Source: Streptomyces hygroscopicus subsp. hygroscopicus (lineage in GTDB: Bacteria; Actinomycetota; Actinomycetes; Streptomycetales; Streptomycetaceae). Taken from it: a stretch of DNA of 64,000 nt. The notes beneath the pieces are model-generated. The model saw only the letters and a program-made list of their open reading frames with translations, was not told where the DNA came from and ran no database searches. How positions within the stretch are numbered: the first letter of the stretch is position 1; each line of letters opens with the position of its first letter. Below are positions 24,679 through 35,005 of the stretch, piece after piece. A program made the position numbers and the translations under genes. Location of the stretch: positions 27,953 through 91,952 of the forward strand of contig NZ_BBOX01000059.1 of assembly GCF_001553455.1 (NCBI RefSeq), given 5' to 3'.

Positions 24679-27600
24679 TCATCCGCGGCGTCCGCGGGGT
24701 GCGAGCGGGGGTGTGGTCCGGGGCGCGAAAAGGCGCTCCAGGACCGCCGCCACCCCGTCCTCCTCGTTGCGGGGCGCGATCTCGTCGGCGACGGCGCGCA
24801 GGGCAGGGTGGGCGTTCGCCACGGCCACGCCGTGCGCCGCCCAGGTGAGCAGGGGGATGTCGTTGGGCATGTCGCCGAAGGCGACGGTGTCCGCGCCGGT
24901 GCATCCGAGCAGCCGCGCGGCACGCTCCGTCCCGGCGGCTTTGGTGGTGCCGTGAGGCAGCACTTCCACCATGCCCTTCACCGAGTGCACGACCGTGACC
25001 TCGTCGCCGCACAACTCCTGGGTGACAGCGGCCAGTCGGTCCTCCGGCACCTGGAGGTGGTGCAGGATCAGCTTGTCGACGGGACTGTCCCACAGCAGGG
25101 CCCGGTCCGTGATCACGTCCCAGCCGTGCCGCACCCGCTCCCCGAACCGTGCGGTCACCTTGAAGCGGCTGTCCGGCGGCGCCGTGACCACGCCCAGTTC
25201 GACGGGGCCGAGCCGCTCCTCCACCCGTGCGACGACCCGGCGGGCCAGCGCCCGGCCGAGCGAGGCCGAGGACAGCAGCCGCCCCGAGCCGGCGTCGTAC
25301 AGCTGGGCGCCCTGCCCGCACACGGCGAGTCCGCGGTAGCCGAGCGCCTCGAGCACATGCGCGCAGGCGGCGGCCGGGCGGCCGGTGACCACCAGGTGGT
25401 GCGCGCCCGCGTCGGCCACCGCCGCGAGTGCGGCGCGGGTACGCGGCGAGACGGTCAGGTCATCGCGCAGCAGGGTCCCGTCGAGGTCGGTGGCGACGAG
25501 GCGGAACGGTGGCCGGTTCAGCGGCAGGGTGTCCCAGGCGACGCGTCCGGAGGCCAGGGTCAGCATGACGACCAGGTCACGTCCCACCGGACGGGTGCCG
25601 ACCAGGCCCGTGAACGATCCCGGCCGGCGGCCGTCGGCGGGGAGGTCGCGGAGCAGGGCGCCCGTTCCGCCGGGTACCGGTTCGTCCGACGCGAGGGCTT
25701 CGGCTGCGGTCTCCAGGGCGGCGGCCGCGGGCGCCGGGCGGTCGCCGCCCTCCACCACGACCTCCACACGCGCCACCTGCTCGTGCCGGTACCTCACCTG
25801 CCACCGCCCGTCCGCCGTCCGCTCCACACCTCCCCGCCCGTGCACCCGGGCGGCCAGGTCCGGGCGGCAGGCCAGGACCGCGGTGCGCAGGGCGGCGGTG
25901 AAGTCCGCCCGTCGCCACGCCGCTTCGAAGAGGCGCTCGTACGCCTGCGGGTCCCCCGGGCCGCCCGCGCGCTCCCAGGCGTCCGCGTCCCCGAGCGCGA
26001 GCGCCGCGTCCTGGATCGCGGCGGCGTGGCGGTCCCAGGCGGCCGCGGGCAGGGCGTCGAACCAGCCGCAGGCGATCGCCTCCCGTGCCGGGAACCTCCG
26101 GTCGCGGCCCCGGAGCAGGTCCTCGAAGGCATCCAGACGGGTGCGTGCGGCCCGCTCCCACGTGAACTGCCGTGCGAGGTCACGGGAGTTGGCGGACAGC
26201 CGGGCGTATGTGCCGTCCGTGCCGGCGGCGTGTGCGGCGAACACGTCCGCCGCCGTACGGATGCGTGCGGCGAGGTCCCGGGCGAGCCCGGGATCGTCGT
26301 CGCGGAACGAGCCGCGCACGGCGAACCCCGTCGCCTGCGGATGCCCGGCCGGCAGGGCGTGCCGGAAGTGCCGGGTGACCTCTTGGCCGGTGGCGATCGG
26401 GACCGCGCCGCACGCCATCGCCTCGGCCTGCGCGATGAGGAAGCCGTCCAGCTCGTACTTGGACGGATAGACGCAGAAGTCCGCGCATGCCGCCTCCTCG
26501 AAGAGCGTGTCCTCGTCGGCCAGGTCCCATACCAGCCGGACCCGGCCGGGGTGGCGGTCGGCCACGGACTGGAAGTACGCGTTCGCCGCGGTGCCGTCGC
26601 CCGTGGCGCACCGGATCAGGAACCCGGCCTGCAGGCCGCTGTCCAGCACCTCCTCGATCGCCCGTACCAGCTCCAGCTGCCCCTTGTGGTGCACGGCGTA
26701 GCGGGCCGCGTGGTAGAAGACCGGCCGGGCCGGATCGAGACCGAGACGGCGCAGCACCCGGTGCCGGTCCACGGTGGCCACGTCCCGCGCCAGCCAGGTG
26801 TCCGTGACCGCGCAGCCGCCCGCGAGCAGCCGGTCCGCGCGCCGCCGCAGCAGCCGGGCCACCGGCAGCGTGGCGAAGAGCGCCTCGACGGGAGTGTCCC
26901 GGAAGGTGCTGTAGTACCTCCGCTGCCCCGGTGACACGAAGTCCACGAGGTCGGCGTGGGCGGCCACCAGCGGGAACAGGCCGACATGGTCGGGCCCGTA
27001 CTCCAGGTGCATCCGCGTTCCGGCCAGGGCGCGCCCCAGCACCGCCGGCGCCGAGTCCTCGCCGGGCGGCGGGCCGTCCAGCGCGTCCAGATCCACGTCC
27101 GTGACGCCGAAGAGTTCCAGCAGCCGCTCCACCTGCGGCCGGTACACCTTCTGTCCGATCGGGGCGTTCGCGGCGACGGTGCTCACCGTGTGCACGGACG
27201 GGTCCCGGGCGAGGACCGGCGGCAGGAGGTAGTGGTATGCGGGCTCGAAGGCGTGCACCACGGCCGGCTCGCCCCGCGGCGCCAGACACTCCCGGACGAA
27301 TCGCAGCCCCTCGGTCTGGAATACCAGCGGCTTGAAGTGGGCCAGGTCCCGGCCCTCGGCGCCGGGCGGCGGATACAGCCGGTCGGGCAGGAGGTCCAGA
27401 CAGGCGTTGGACAGGAAATACACGTCCACGCCGTCCAGGCTCAGCCGGTGCGCCGTGGTCGTCAGCTCCATGTCCACTTCGGCGGGCCGGTCCGCCCAGA
27501 CCTTGGGGTCGAGGACCAGGGGCACGGTGCGGGTGCGCGTGAGGTGCGGCAGGTCCTCGATCTCCCGCGAGGCCCGCAGCCGTTCCAGATGGCCGTGCGC

Positions 27601-27735
27601 GGGCGTGACCAGGGAGACGCGGTGACCGTGCGCGGCGTACCGGCGCGAGAGCTGCCACACCAGCGGGGACAGCCCGCCGCGCATCAGCCGCCGGTCGAAG
27701 CCGCCGCATTCGAAGGCGAAGGTGATGATGTGCAT
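24679..27735 (-). CDS. Two-domain (pseudo)glycosyltransferase-HAD phosphatase fusion, AcbI/AcbS plus AcbJ-like
   Basis: Residues 1 to about 735 form a glycogen-synthase-like retaining glycosyltransferase: MHIITFAFECGGFDRRLMRG at the start, [33 protein letters not shown] in the donor domain and EAACADFCVYPSKYELDGFL. Residues from about 742 are a complete Cof-type HAD phosphatase with LVATDLDGTLLRDD (motif I), LVVTGRP (motif II), a lysine in GTTKAAGTERAA and AFGDMPNDIPLL (motif IV). In Actinoplanes the acarbose genes include homologous transferases AcbI and AcbS and a phosphatase AcbJ as separate items. The fusion would join 7-dephosphorylation to coupling. Whether this copy or its paralogue at 29812-31884 makes the C-N bond cannot be read. 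Starts 24 bases after the PfkB stop. Confidence 0.8.
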   Translation of the reverse strand: MHIITFAFECGGFDRRLMRGGLSPLVWQLSRRYAAHGHRVSLVTPAHGHLERLRASREIEDLPHLTRTRTVPLVLDPKVWADRPAEVDMELTTTAHRLSLDGVDVYFLSNACLDLLPDRLYPPPGAEGRDLAHFKPLVFQTEGLRFVRECLAPRGEPAVVHAFEPAYHYLLPPVLARDPSVHTVSTVAANAPIGQKVYRPQVERLLELFGVTDVDLDALDGPPPGEDSAPAVLGRALAGTRMHLEYGPDHVGLFPLVAAHADLVDFVSPGQRRYYSTFRDTPVEALFATLPVARLLRRRADRLLAGGCAVTDTWLARDVATVDRHRVLRRLGLDPARPVFYHAARYAVHHKGQLELVRAIEEVLDSGLQAGFLIRCATGDGTAANAYFQSVADRHPGRVRLVWDLADEDTLFEEAACADFCVYPSKYELDGFLIAQAEAMACGAVPIATGQEVTRHFRHALPAGHPQATGFAVRGSFRDDDPGLARDLAARIRTAADVFAAHAAGTDGTYARLSANSRDLARQFTWERAARTRLDAFEDLLRGRDRRFPAREAIACGWFDALPAAAWDRHAAAIQDAALALGDADAWERAGGPGDPQAYERLFEAAWRRADFTAALRTAVLACRPDLAARVHGRGGVERTADGRWQVRYRHEQVARVEVVVEGGDRPAPAAAALETAAEALASDEPVPGGTGALLRDLPADGRRPGSFTGLVGTRPVGRDLVVMLTLASGRVAWDTLPLNRPPFRLVATDLDGTLLRDDLTVSPRTRAALAAVADAGAHHLVVTGRPAAACAHVLEALGYRGLAVCGQGAQLYDAGSGRLLSSASLGRALARRVVARVEERLGPVELGVVTAPPDSRFKVTARFGERVRHGWDVITDRALLWDSPVDKLILHHLQVPEDRLAAVTQELCGDEVTVVHSVKGMVEVLPHGTTKAAGTERAARLLGCTGADTVAFGDMPNDIPLLTWAAHGVAVANAHPALRAVADEIAPRNEEDGVAAVLERLFAPRTTPPLAPRGRRG

Positions 27736-27759
27736 GTCGGTGTCGTCCCGTCCCCGTCG

Positions 27760-28695
27760 TCAGCCCTCGGCCGTCGTGGCGCGTGCGCAGCCCGCCCGCA
27801 GCCCGGCCGCGTCGATGAACTCGGTGTGCGTGCCCGCACGCGTGCACGCGAACGCCCCGGACACCGACCCGGCCAGCACGCATTCGGACACCGGCCGCCC
27901 CTTGGCGAGCGCGTACAGGAAGGCGCTCACGAAGGCGTCCCCCGCACCGTTGCTGTCGACGACGGGCCGTTCCGGCGGTACGGCGGGGAAGTGCCGCACC
28001 GCCTCGTCGCCGCGCTGGAGGACATGACATCCGGCGGCGCCGTCGGTCGCGACGGCCAGGCGCGCGTGCCCCCGCTCCACGATGGAGCGCAGCACGGCGT
28101 CGAGGCGGCCGTGGAGCGCGGCGGCGCTCAGGAACACGTAGTCGGAGGCGAGCGCGTAGGCACGGTGGTGTGCGTCCACCCCGTCCCAGTCGTGCAGGTC
28201 GGTGGAGCTGGGGATGCCCAGCCGGTGGATGTCGGCGTACATGTCCTTGGTGACCCCGGTGATGGACACGTGCACATGCCGGGACCGCTTGAGGAAGGGC
28301 AGATAGAAGGCGCGCGGCAGCCGCAGGCCGGCCGGGTGGCGGCCGTCGTAGAACGAGAAGCGGCGGCCCCGCGCGTCGACGAGGTTGACGCCGCGCGGGG
28401 TGCCGTGCGGGGAGACGACATGGCTGAAGTCGAGCCCGTCGGCGGCGTACGCGGCCAGGATCTGCTGTCCCTGGACGTCGTCACCGAGGAAGTCGATGAA
28501 CTTGGTGGCGAGTCCCAGGGCGTGGGCGCCGCGCGCCACGCCGTTGCCGGTGTGGGCCACGTAGTCGCGGACCGGCGGTACGGACAACGAGTCGCCGGGC
28601 GGCACCTGAAGTTCCGGGACCCGCACGATGGTGTCCACCCCGGCGCCGCCCGCCACCAGAATGTCGTACCCGCCCTCGTGCGTGGTGGTGTTCAC
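27760..28695 (-). CDS. acbK: PfkB-family carbohydrate kinase, AcbK-like
   Basis: A 311-residue PfkB (ribokinase-type) kinase. Its start [20 protein letters not shown] and the catalytic signature [20 protein letters not shown] (GAGD anion hole and base Asp) are clear. Mid-protein GPHGTP-type substrate loop reads [20 protein letters not shown]. AcbK of Actinoplanes is a PfkB kinase that phosphorylates acarbose at O-7 inside the cell, thought to protect the producer; the same is inferred here. The GTG start overlaps the stop of the nucleotidyltransferase (GTGA), which fixes the start. The conserved order NT-kinase-transferase supports the assignment. Confidence 0.8.
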   Translation of the reverse strand: MNTTTHEGGYDILVAGGAGVDTIVRVPELQVPPGDSLSVPPVRDYVAHTGNGVARGAHALGLATKFIDFLGDDVQGQQILAAYAADGLDFSHVVSPHGTPRGVNLVDARGRRFSFYDGRHPAGLRLPRAFYLPFLKRSRHVHVSITGVTKDMYADIHRLGIPSSTDLHDWDGVDAHHRAYALASDYVFLSAAALHGRLDAVLRSIVERGHARLAVATDGAAGCHVLQRGDEAVRHFPAVPPERPVVDSNGAGDAFVSAFLYALAKGRPVSECVLAGSVSGAFACTRAGTHTEFIDAAGLRAGCARATTAEG

Positions 28696-29819
28696 GTCAG
28701 TGCTCCTTCGGTGTGCGGTAGCGGTACGCGTTGGACGGCCCCGTTCTCCAGGACCACCGCCGAGTCGATGTCGGCGCCGGTGGGAACGACGGCGCCGGGC
28801 AGGACGACACTGCGGCGCACCCGCGCCCCCGCCTCGATCCGGACACCGGGAAACAGCACGCTCCGCTCCACCTGGCCTTCGTTGACCAGATCGCGCGGCA
28901 CCCAGGAGGAGCGCACGCCGGGGGCGCCGGGGACCCAGGTGCGCCGCACATCGGGGCGTATCGTCCACGGCATGCGGTCCACCGGCAGACCGCCGCGGGG
29001 ATCGTCGGCGAGGGCCAGGTGCGCCCGGTGATAGCGCTCGACGGTGCCGATGTCGGCCCAGTGGCCGCGTACTTCGTAGCCGCGGATGTCCTCTCCGGCC
29101 GCGAGCATCGCCGGGATGACATCGCGGCTGATGTCGTGCTGCCACGCGGTGCCGTCGAGCTGTTCGAGATGGCGGTGGAGCACATCGGCGTCGAAGACGC
29201 AGAACGCCGCGAACACCAGGCTGGAGCTGGGGTCCTGGGGCTTCTCCACGAACTGGGTGAGGCGTTGGCGGGCATCGAAGTCGACCATTCCGAACAGGTG
29301 CACCCAGCGCCGCTCGATGCGCTGGTAGGCGAGGGTGAGGGCGGCACCGGACGCCCGGTGCGTGGCGATGAGCGGTCCGTAGTCGAAGCGGTAGACGTGG
29401 TCGGCGTGCAGCACGAGCACCTGCTCCGTTCCCGGGCCGAAGACGTACGGGGCCTTGCGGATCAGCGCGTCGGCCGTGCCCCGCTCAGGCGGACCCGTCC
29501 GGGGCGGGAGCCCGCCCGGGAGCCGGCCGGGACCCGCGTCCCGGTAGGCGGTGTCGTACGGTCCGAAGTGCACCCGCAGGCCCTGCCGCGCGTTCCACAC
29601 CTGGTGCAGGTCGTCCATCAGGCGCCGCTCCTCGAACTGGGAGAGCAGGAGCACCTCGCCGAGGCCCGAGGCATGCGCGTTGACGAGGCTGAAGTCGATC
29701 AGCCGGCAGGCGCCGCCGTAGGGGATCAGCGGCTTCAGCCGACCGGTGCCGAGCGCACCCATGCGTCTGCCCTCGCCGCCCGCGAGGAGGACGGCGCGTA
29801 CCCCGCCGCGCTCAGCCAT
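28692..29819 (-). CDS. acbR: GlgC-like nucleotidyltransferase, AcbR-like
   Basis: A 375-residue protein of the glucose-1-phosphate adenylyltransferase type: [20 protein letters not shown] is the nucleotide-binding loop, [20 protein letters not shown] the substrate region, then [14 protein letters not shown] and [16 protein letters not shown] short left-handed beta-helix ([20 protein letters not shown]) ends it. It is shorter than GlgC (about 400). The AcbR family activates the cyclitol 1-phosphate to a nucleotide-cyclitol (GDP-valienol in the described acarbose pathway). Its ATG overlaps the upstream transferase stop by eight bases (ATGGCTGA). Confidence 0.82.
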   Translation of the reverse strand: MAERGGVRAVLLAGGEGRRMGALGTGRLKPLIPYGGACRLIDFSLVNAHASGLGEVLLLSQFEERRLMDDLHQVWNARQGLRVHFGPYDTAYRDAGPGRLPGGLPPRTGPPERGTADALIRKAPYVFGPGTEQVLVLHADHVYRFDYGPLIATHRASGAALTLAYQRIERRWVHLFGMVDFDARQRLTQFVEKPQDPSSSLVFAAFCVFDADVLHRHLEQLDGTAWQHDISRDVIPAMLAAGEDIRGYEVRGHWADIGTVERYHRAHLALADDPRGGLPVDRMPWTIRPDVRRTWVPGAPGVRSSWVPRDLVNEGQVERSVLFPGVRIEAGARVRRSVVLPGAVVPTGADIDSAVVLENGAVQRVPLPHTEGALT

Positions 29820-31884
29820 GACGCACCTCGTCCCAGGTCACACGCCCCGAGTCCAGGGTGATCAGCAACAGGTCGCCGGGGCCGGGGGCCGGGCCGGTGA
29901 AGGTGCCGGGGACGGTGTGTTCCAGGGCGCGTACACCGGGCGGTGTCCGGTGGCCCGCGGCGGTGACCGGCGACACGATCTCCACGCGGACCGCGTGCGG
30001 CAGCCGGTAGACCAGGCGGCCGTCCGGCCCGGTGCGCGCCCGGTCGCGCAGCCGTGCCAGATCCTCGGCGCCGATCGCGCCCGGCCTGCGCGCGGCGGCC
30101 CGCTCGCACGCCGTGAAGTCGGCGCGTGCCCAGGCGGCGGCGAAGAGGCGCCGGGCCGCCGCGTCGTCCAGCGGCGCGCAGCGCTCGAAGGCGTCCAGGT
30201 CGCCGTGGGCCACGGCCGCGCCCTGGGTGACCTCGCCGTCCGGCAGCAGGTCGAACCATCCCTGCCGCAGGGCGAGTCCGGGATCGAGCCGGGCGGGCTC
30301 GCCCTGCCACAGGCGGGCGAACGCCGCCAGATGCAGATCGGCGCAGTGCCCCCAGGTGAAGACCCGGGCGACGGCGGACGCCCGCCGGGCCAGTTCCCGG
30401 TAGCGCCCGGGCTCCTCGCGCCACAGAGCCGCCGCCTGCCGGATGCGCGTGACGAGCGCGCCGACCAGCAGCTCGTCGTCCTCGGCGAACGAACGGTTCA
30501 CGGCGAAGCCGGTCGCGGTCTCCGGCCCGTCCGCGTGCCGGAAGTGCTCCATGCCGCGCTGGTCGGTGGCGATCGGTACCGACCCGGCCGCCATCGCCTC
30601 GCCCTGCGCGATCAGGAACGTGTCCATCTCGAACTTGGAGGGGAACAGACAGAAGTCGGACGCCGCCGCGTACATGAACACCTCTCGCTCCGGTACCCGC
30701 TCCCATTCCAGGTGCAGGCGGCCCGTGTGGCGTGCGGCGACCTCGTGGAACAGCGGGTCGTCGATGCCGCTGCCGGAGATGCAGCGCACCACGAAGTTGG
30801 CCGCGACCCCCTCGCTCAGCGTCCGGTCCACCGCGCGGATCAGCTCCAGCTGGCCCTTGTGGTGCACGGCGTAGCGGGCGTTGTGGAAGAAGGTCGGCAG
30901 GTCCGGGTCCAGGCCCAGTCCTTCGAGCACCGTCGTCCGGTCGACCCCGGCCGGGTCCCAGGCCAGCCACTGGTCGGAGATCGCGCAGCCGCCGACGAAC
31001 ATCTTGTGCGCGTTGCGCCGCACCACGCCGGCGATGGGCAGCCGCCGGAACAGCTCCTCGAACGGGGTGTCACGAAAACCCGCGTAGAAGTCCAGCTGGC
31101 CGGGGGAGAGGAAGTCGATCAGGTCGGCGTTCTCGGCGGTCAGCTCGTAGACGGCGATGTTGTCCGGGCCGTACGCGTAGTGCAGATGCGTGCGCTGCTG
31201 GTACTGGACCATCGCCGGCGGCGCGTCCGTGGCCGGCTCGGCGGCCGGCGGGGGAGCGGGGACTCCGAGCAGCCCGAGCAGCCGCCGCACCTCGGGCCCG
31301 TACACCTTCTTCGCGATCGGCATGTTGCTCTGCACGGTGCTGACGACCAGCTTGGCCGGGTCCTCGCGCAGAGCCGCCGGCAGCAGGTAGTGGTAGTACG
31401 GCTCGTGCGCGTGCACCAGTGCCTTCTCGTCACCGAACCAGGCGCGCAGGAACCGCACCGCGTCGACCTGGAACACCAGGGGCTTGAAGAACACCAGGTC
31501 GCGGCCCTTGCTGTGGTACGGCGGGTAGAAGGTGTCCGGCAGCCGGTTCAGCCAGTCGTTGGCGAGGAAGTACAGGTCGACGCCGTCCAGCCGGATGCGG
31601 TGCGCGGTGGTGCGCAGCGCCAGCTCGGCCTCGGCCGGAAACCCCTGCCATACCTCGGGGTCGAGCGGGACGGGCAGGGTGTAGGTGTCGGTGTACGGCA
31701 GGTCCTCGACCTCGTAGCGGGTGCGGAGGTCCGATAGGCGGCCGTGTGCCGGGGTCACGATGGACACCCGGTGGCCGCGTGCGGCGAACGTCTTCGACAG
31801 GTTCCACAGATAGACGGAGGTGCCGCCCTGGACGAAGGTGTGGTCGAAGCCGCAGCATTCGAAGTACGCCTCGACGATGTGCAT
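29812..31884 (-). CDS. Glycogen-synthase-like (pseudo)glycosyltransferase, AcbS/AcbI-like
   Basis: A 690-residue paralogue of the transferase half of the 24679-27735 protein, without the phosphatase part. It starts [20 protein letters not shown] and shares [35 protein letters not shown] and [20 protein letters not shown]. The two proteins are alignable to the last residues ([15 protein letters not shown] against the same region of the fusion). In the acarbose pathway AcbI joins 4-amino-4,6-dideoxyglucose to maltose and AcbS forms the C-N link to valienol, and these two are natural counterparts. The ATG at 31884 matches the paralogue start; a GTG at 31908 overlapping the upstream stop (GTGA) would add eight residues. 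Confidence 0.82.
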   Translation of the reverse strand: MHIVEAYFECCGFDHTFVQGGTSVYLWNLSKTFAARGHRVSIVTPAHGRLSDLRTRYEVEDLPYTDTYTLPVPLDPEVWQGFPAEAELALRTTAHRIRLDGVDLYFLANDWLNRLPDTFYPPYHSKGRDLVFFKPLVFQVDAVRFLRAWFGDEKALVHAHEPYYHYLLPAALREDPAKLVVSTVQSNMPIAKKVYGPEVRRLLGLLGVPAPPPAAEPATDAPPAMVQYQQRTHLHYAYGPDNIAVYELTAENADLIDFLSPGQLDFYAGFRDTPFEELFRRLPIAGVVRRNAHKMFVGGCAISDQWLAWDPAGVDRTTVLEGLGLDPDLPTFFHNARYAVHHKGQLELIRAVDRTLSEGVAANFVVRCISGSGIDDPLFHEVAARHTGRLHLEWERVPEREVFMYAAASDFCLFPSKFEMDTFLIAQGEAMAAGSVPIATDQRGMEHFRHADGPETATGFAVNRSFAEDDELLVGALVTRIRQAAALWREEPGRYRELARRASAVARVFTWGHCADLHLAAFARLWQGEPARLDPGLALRQGWFDLLPDGEVTQGAAVAHGDLDAFERCAPLDDAAARRLFAAAWARADFTACERAAARRPGAIGAEDLARLRDRARTGPDGRLVYRLPHAVRVEIVSPVTAAGHRTPPGVRALEHTVPGTFTGPAPGPGDLLLITLDSGRVTWDEVRHG

Positions 31885-31904
31885 ACGCGGTTCCAAGAGC
31901 TCGG

Positions 31905-33371
31905 TCACTTCCTCGCGAAGGCGGCGGTCGGAGCAAGGGCGCGGGCGTGACGCAGGTCGATCGCCGCGTGGTAGGGGCGGGCATGGGCCTGGTTGTAGCC
32001 AAGTTCGTGCAGCAGCCTGCGCAGATACAGCAGGCGGTGCAGCTGATGGCCGGACGCGGTGCCGAGCAGCAGCCGCAGCACGCGCTCGCGCCAGGCGTCG
32101 GCCGCGCCGAAGACCTGTCGCAGCACGGCCTGTCGGGTCCGGGGCCAGTGCGGTGCGCCCGCCAGGGCGCCGAGCATCGTCTCCAGCGAGTCGACGCCGA
32201 GACGCCGCGCGCTCTCGAACGCCGCCTCGTCGGCGGCGAAGTACTCCAGGGCACGCTCGATGGCGACCAGGTCCTGAAGCGGCGACTGCTCCGCCCAGCG
32301 CGGGTCGTCCGGGGACAGGGCGGGCGTCGACAGATCGATCACCGTCATGCGCCAGCCGGTGTCGGCGCCGGTTCCGGCCGCGCACAGCAGATGGGACAGG
32401 TGCAGGTCACCGTGGCAGGGGCCGGACGGCACGGCGGCCCCGCCGCCGAAGCCGCTCTCCAGGGCGTGGAGGGTGTCGCGCAGGGCCGCGAACGCGGCGG
32501 CGTGCGCGGCCTTCGGCAGGGGCAGTTCGCCGGCGCGGCGGTCGAGCGCGCCGACCCGGGCGGTCGCGTCGGCGAGGGCCTCGCGCACCGGGTATCCGGC
32601 CGCCGTACCGCCCAGCTGCCGCTCCAGATCCTGGTGGAAGCCGCGCAGGAACTCCCCGGCCCTCCTCAGCGCCCCTTCCAGGGGCCGCAGATGCGAGCGC
32701 GCCAGATGGTCCGCCGGCGGCGCGCCGGCACGCGTCGACCGGGGCCACATCGAGCGCAGGTTCTCGCGCAGCGGCAGGTCGATACCCTCGCCCCGGACGT
32801 ACCCGTAGACCACCCCGAGCGGGTGCCGGGCCGTGCCGGACGGGTCGGTGTAGGCGTAGTCGCCGATCCACCGCGGGGTGCGGCCGGTGCCGTTCATGCG
32901 GCGCAGCAGTTCCGGCTCGTGGATCGCCTGATCAAGGCGGCGGTAGGTCTTGTGGACGCACCACGTGCCCGCGACGTCCACCAGGGACAGGGCGTTGGAG
33001 GACCAGCCGCGGTCGAACGGCAGGCGCCGCACCGACGTCGGGCGGTGGCCGGCCCCGCGGAACTCGACGGTGCCACCGCGCACGGTGGGCAGCCGCCCGC
33101 CGGCCAGGGTGCGGGTCACCGCGGCGACGTCGAACGCGTCACTGCCGTGTGCCTCCTCCAGCCGGCCCGTGCCGTCCGTGCGCACCGGCACGAAGAACCG
33201 CTGACCCGACGCGGGGCCGCCGACCGCCGCGACGATCAGGAGCAGCGCCGCCCGGTCGAGCACGGCGTGGTCGACCCGTTCGTAGCGCACGGCGGCGCGG
33301 GCGTCCTCGGGCATCCAGGGGGCGGTGCGCAGCAGAGCGTCCAGTGCGGCGTCCGCTTCGGAAGGGATCAC
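31905..33371 (-). CDS. acbU: Phosphotransferase of maltokinase/APH fold, AcbU-like cyclitol kinase
   Basis: The 488-residue protein has the APH/maltokinase core: a lysine segment CVHKTYRRLDQAIHEPELL for ATP and Glu pairing, the catalytic CHGDLHLSHLLCA near residue 340, and MTVIDLSTPALSPDDPRW with the metal Asp in place of the usual DFEG. The N-terminal cap (LLIVAAVGG, GQRFFVPVRTDG) is like that of maltokinases. The acarbose pathway uses AcbU to phosphorylate the cyclitol at O-1 before nucleotide transfer; the context next to the transferase genes supports that. Starts at GTG six bases after the permease stop. Function assigned by family and context. Confidence 0.72.
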   Translation of the reverse strand: MIPSEADAALDALLRTAPWMPEDARAAVRYERVDHAVLDRAALLLIVAAVGGPASGQRFFVPVRTDGTGRLEEAHGSDAFDVAAVTRTLAGGRLPTVRGGTVEFRGAGHRPTSVRRLPFDRGWSSNALSLVDVAGTWCVHKTYRRLDQAIHEPELLRRMNGTGRTPRWIGDYAYTDPSGTARHPLGVVYGYVRGEGIDLPLRENLRSMWPRSTRAGAPPADHLARSHLRPLEGALRRAGEFLRGFHQDLERQLGGTAAGYPVREALADATARVGALDRRAGELPLPKAAHAAAFAALRDTLHALESGFGGGAAVPSGPCHGDLHLSHLLCAAGTGADTGWRMTVIDLSTPALSPDDPRWAEQSPLQDLVAIERALEYFAADEAAFESARRLGVDSLETMLGALAGAPHWPRTRQAVLRQVFGAADAWRERVLRLLLGTASGHQLHRLLYLRRLLHELGYNQAHARPYHAAIDLRHARALAPTAAFARK

Positions 33372-33377
33372 GTGCTC

Positions 33378-34184
33378 TCAACTCCCGGTCGTCTCATGGG
33401 TGGACAGGCCGCGCCGCCACACCGCGAGCGCGAGGGCCAGCGCCCCGGCCGTCACCGCGGGCAGCCACACCAGCAGGTCGGCGTCGCCGGTGAGCAGATA
33501 GGCGCAGGGCGCGTACGAGGTGAAGGCGAAGGGCAGCACCCAGGTCAGCAGGGAGCGCAGGGTCGGGTGGTAGATGTCGAGCGGGTAGGCGGCGAACTCG
33601 GACACCTGGTTCGCCGCGTACATCGCGGGAAGGCTGGTGACCGTCCAGAAGGACAGCGAGGAGAACAGCAGCTTCACCGCCGTGTGGATCAGCGCCCCGC
33701 ACACCACGAGCAGCGGGGCGAGCGCCCACTGCGTGGCGGTCGGGTCCAGGCCGAGGCGCGACCCCGACCAGCCCACGAGGACGCCGCCGACGATCAGCTC
33801 GCCGAAGCCGTCGGGATGGAAGAACCGCTCGGACAGCAGCGAGAACAGCGGGCTGACCGGCCGCACGAGATGCCGGTAGAACTCTCCTCGCTGGACCAGC
33901 TTCCGTCCCAGTTCCCACAGCTGGTCGGTGAAGAGGTGATCGAGTCCGCGCGGCAGCAGGGAGAAGCCGAGCAGGAACACCACCTCGTGGTACGACCAGC
34001 CGCCCACCGCCGGCACCTGCCGGAACACCAGGCCCACCACCGCCGTTTGCACCCCGACCCGCACCAGGAACGCCCCCGCGCCGAGCAGGAAGTCCAGCCG
34101 GTAGGTGACCAGCCGGTGCAGACCGACCCCGCCCAGGAACCAGGACAGACGCGCATACCGTGCCGCCGTGCGCAGCGCACTCAT
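33378..34184 (-). CDS. ABC-2 type permease subunit, AcbY/AcbX-like
   Basis: A 268-residue membrane protein with six predicted helices of the ABC-2 (DUF990-like) group. It starts MSALRTAARYARLSWFLG, then RLDFLLGAGAFLVRVGVQ, and carries LVQRGEFYRHLVRPVSPLF, which resembles the conserved RP-loop of these permeases, and ASP-like FTSYAPCAYLLTG near the end. With the neighbouring permease and ATPase it forms an exporter (AcbWXY in Actinoplanes), thought to send the finished inhibitor out. The ATG overlaps the upstream permease stop (ATGA). Confidence 0.85.
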   Translation of the reverse strand: MSALRTAARYARLSWFLGGVGLHRLVTYRLDFLLGAGAFLVRVGVQTAVVGLVFRQVPAVGGWSYHEVVFLLGFSLLPRGLDHLFTDQLWELGRKLVQRGEFYRHLVRPVSPLFSLLSERFFHPDGFGELIVGGVLVGWSGSRLGLDPTATQWALAPLLVVCGALIHTAVKLLFSSLSFWTVTSLPAMYAANQVSEFAAYPLDIYHPTLRSLLTWVLPFAFTSYAPCAYLLTGDADLLVWLPAVTAGALALALAVWRRGLSTHETTGS

Positions 34185-35005
34185 CCGCCCAGCACCTCCA
34201 GCCTGCCCAGGGCCCTGCGCCACAGCACGGCGCACACCGCCGCGAGCCCCGCGGCCCAGCCCGCCTGCTGCGCCAGCACACCGAACGCCCCGGCCGCCCC
34301 GTCGTAGCGTCCGAGCAACAGCGTCAGCGGGCCGTCGGCCATGCCCCGGAACGGCAGCGCGCGGGCGAGCGCCGCCAGTGGCCCCGGCATCAGCGCGATC
34401 GGCACCAACTGGCCGGCGAAGAAGGCGACCACGCTCTGCTTGACCATGCGCACGCCCCAGGTGTTGGTGGTGAGGAAGCCGGCCATTCCGGTGAGCAGGT
34501 TGACGCAGAACGCGATGAGGACGGACAGCACGGCCGACACCGCGAACAGGGCCGCGTCGCCCGGACGGGGCACCGCGAGTGGCACCAGGAACGCGAAGAG
34601 GAGGAGGACCGGCACCCCGACGAGCACCGCGTTGGCCGCGACCACCGGCAGACAGGCGAAGAACCGCACCAGCGGATAGCTGACCGGGCGCACCAGCATC
34701 ACCGCGACGTCCCCGCGGTACACCTCGGCCGCGACCTCGTCGTCCACCCGGTTGGTGTGCAGCACCTGAAGTATCTGGGCGAGAAGGAGGTAGGTGGTGA
34801 TGCCCGCGAGGGTGAAGCCGCCGGGCCCGCCGCTCGCCGGGGCGTCCGCGTACACGGCCCGCCACAGGAACACGGTGACGGCCGCCCCGGCGGCCGCGGT
34901 CACCCCCGTGACCACGAACATCGAGCGGTACTGGAGCAGCGACTGCAGCCCGCCGGTCGCGAACGGGACGTAGGCCCGCACCGCGCGCACCCTCCCCGGC
35001 CTCAT
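34181..35005 (-). CDS. ABC-2 type permease subunit, AcbX/AcbY-like
   Basis: A 274-residue protein with six hydrophobic helices, homologous in plan to the following permease. It begins MRPGRVRAVRAYVPFATGGL, with QYRSMFVVTGVTAAAGAAV as helix 1, and holds YRGDVAVMLVRPVSYPLVRF, the same RP-loop seen in its partner. Its start codon overlaps the ATPase stop (ATGA), so stoichiometric translation with the ATPase is likely. It should form a heterodimeric membrane channel of an exporter with the partner permease. Confidence 0.85.
   Translation of the reverse strand: MRPGRVRAVRAYVPFATGGLQSLLQYRSMFVVTGVTAAAGAAVTVFLWRAVYADAPASGGPGGFTLAGITTYLLLAQILQVLHTNRVDDEVAAEVYRGDVAVMLVRPVSYPLVRFFACLPVVAANAVLVGVPVLLLFAFLVPLAVPRPGDAALFAVSAVLSVLIAFCVNLLTGMAGFLTTNTWGVRMVKQSVVAFFAGQLVPIALMPGPLAALARALPFRGMADGPLTLLLGRYDGAAGAFGVLAQQAGWAAGLAAVCAVLWRRALGRLEVLGG

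Noticed and set aside
24679..27735. Trehalose-6-phosphate synthase/phosphatase fusion
   Set aside because: The order transferase then HAD phosphatase looks like TPS-TPP, but the N-terminal half has no GT20 features and instead matches the glycogen-synthase-like paralogue at 29812-31884 in the same operon.
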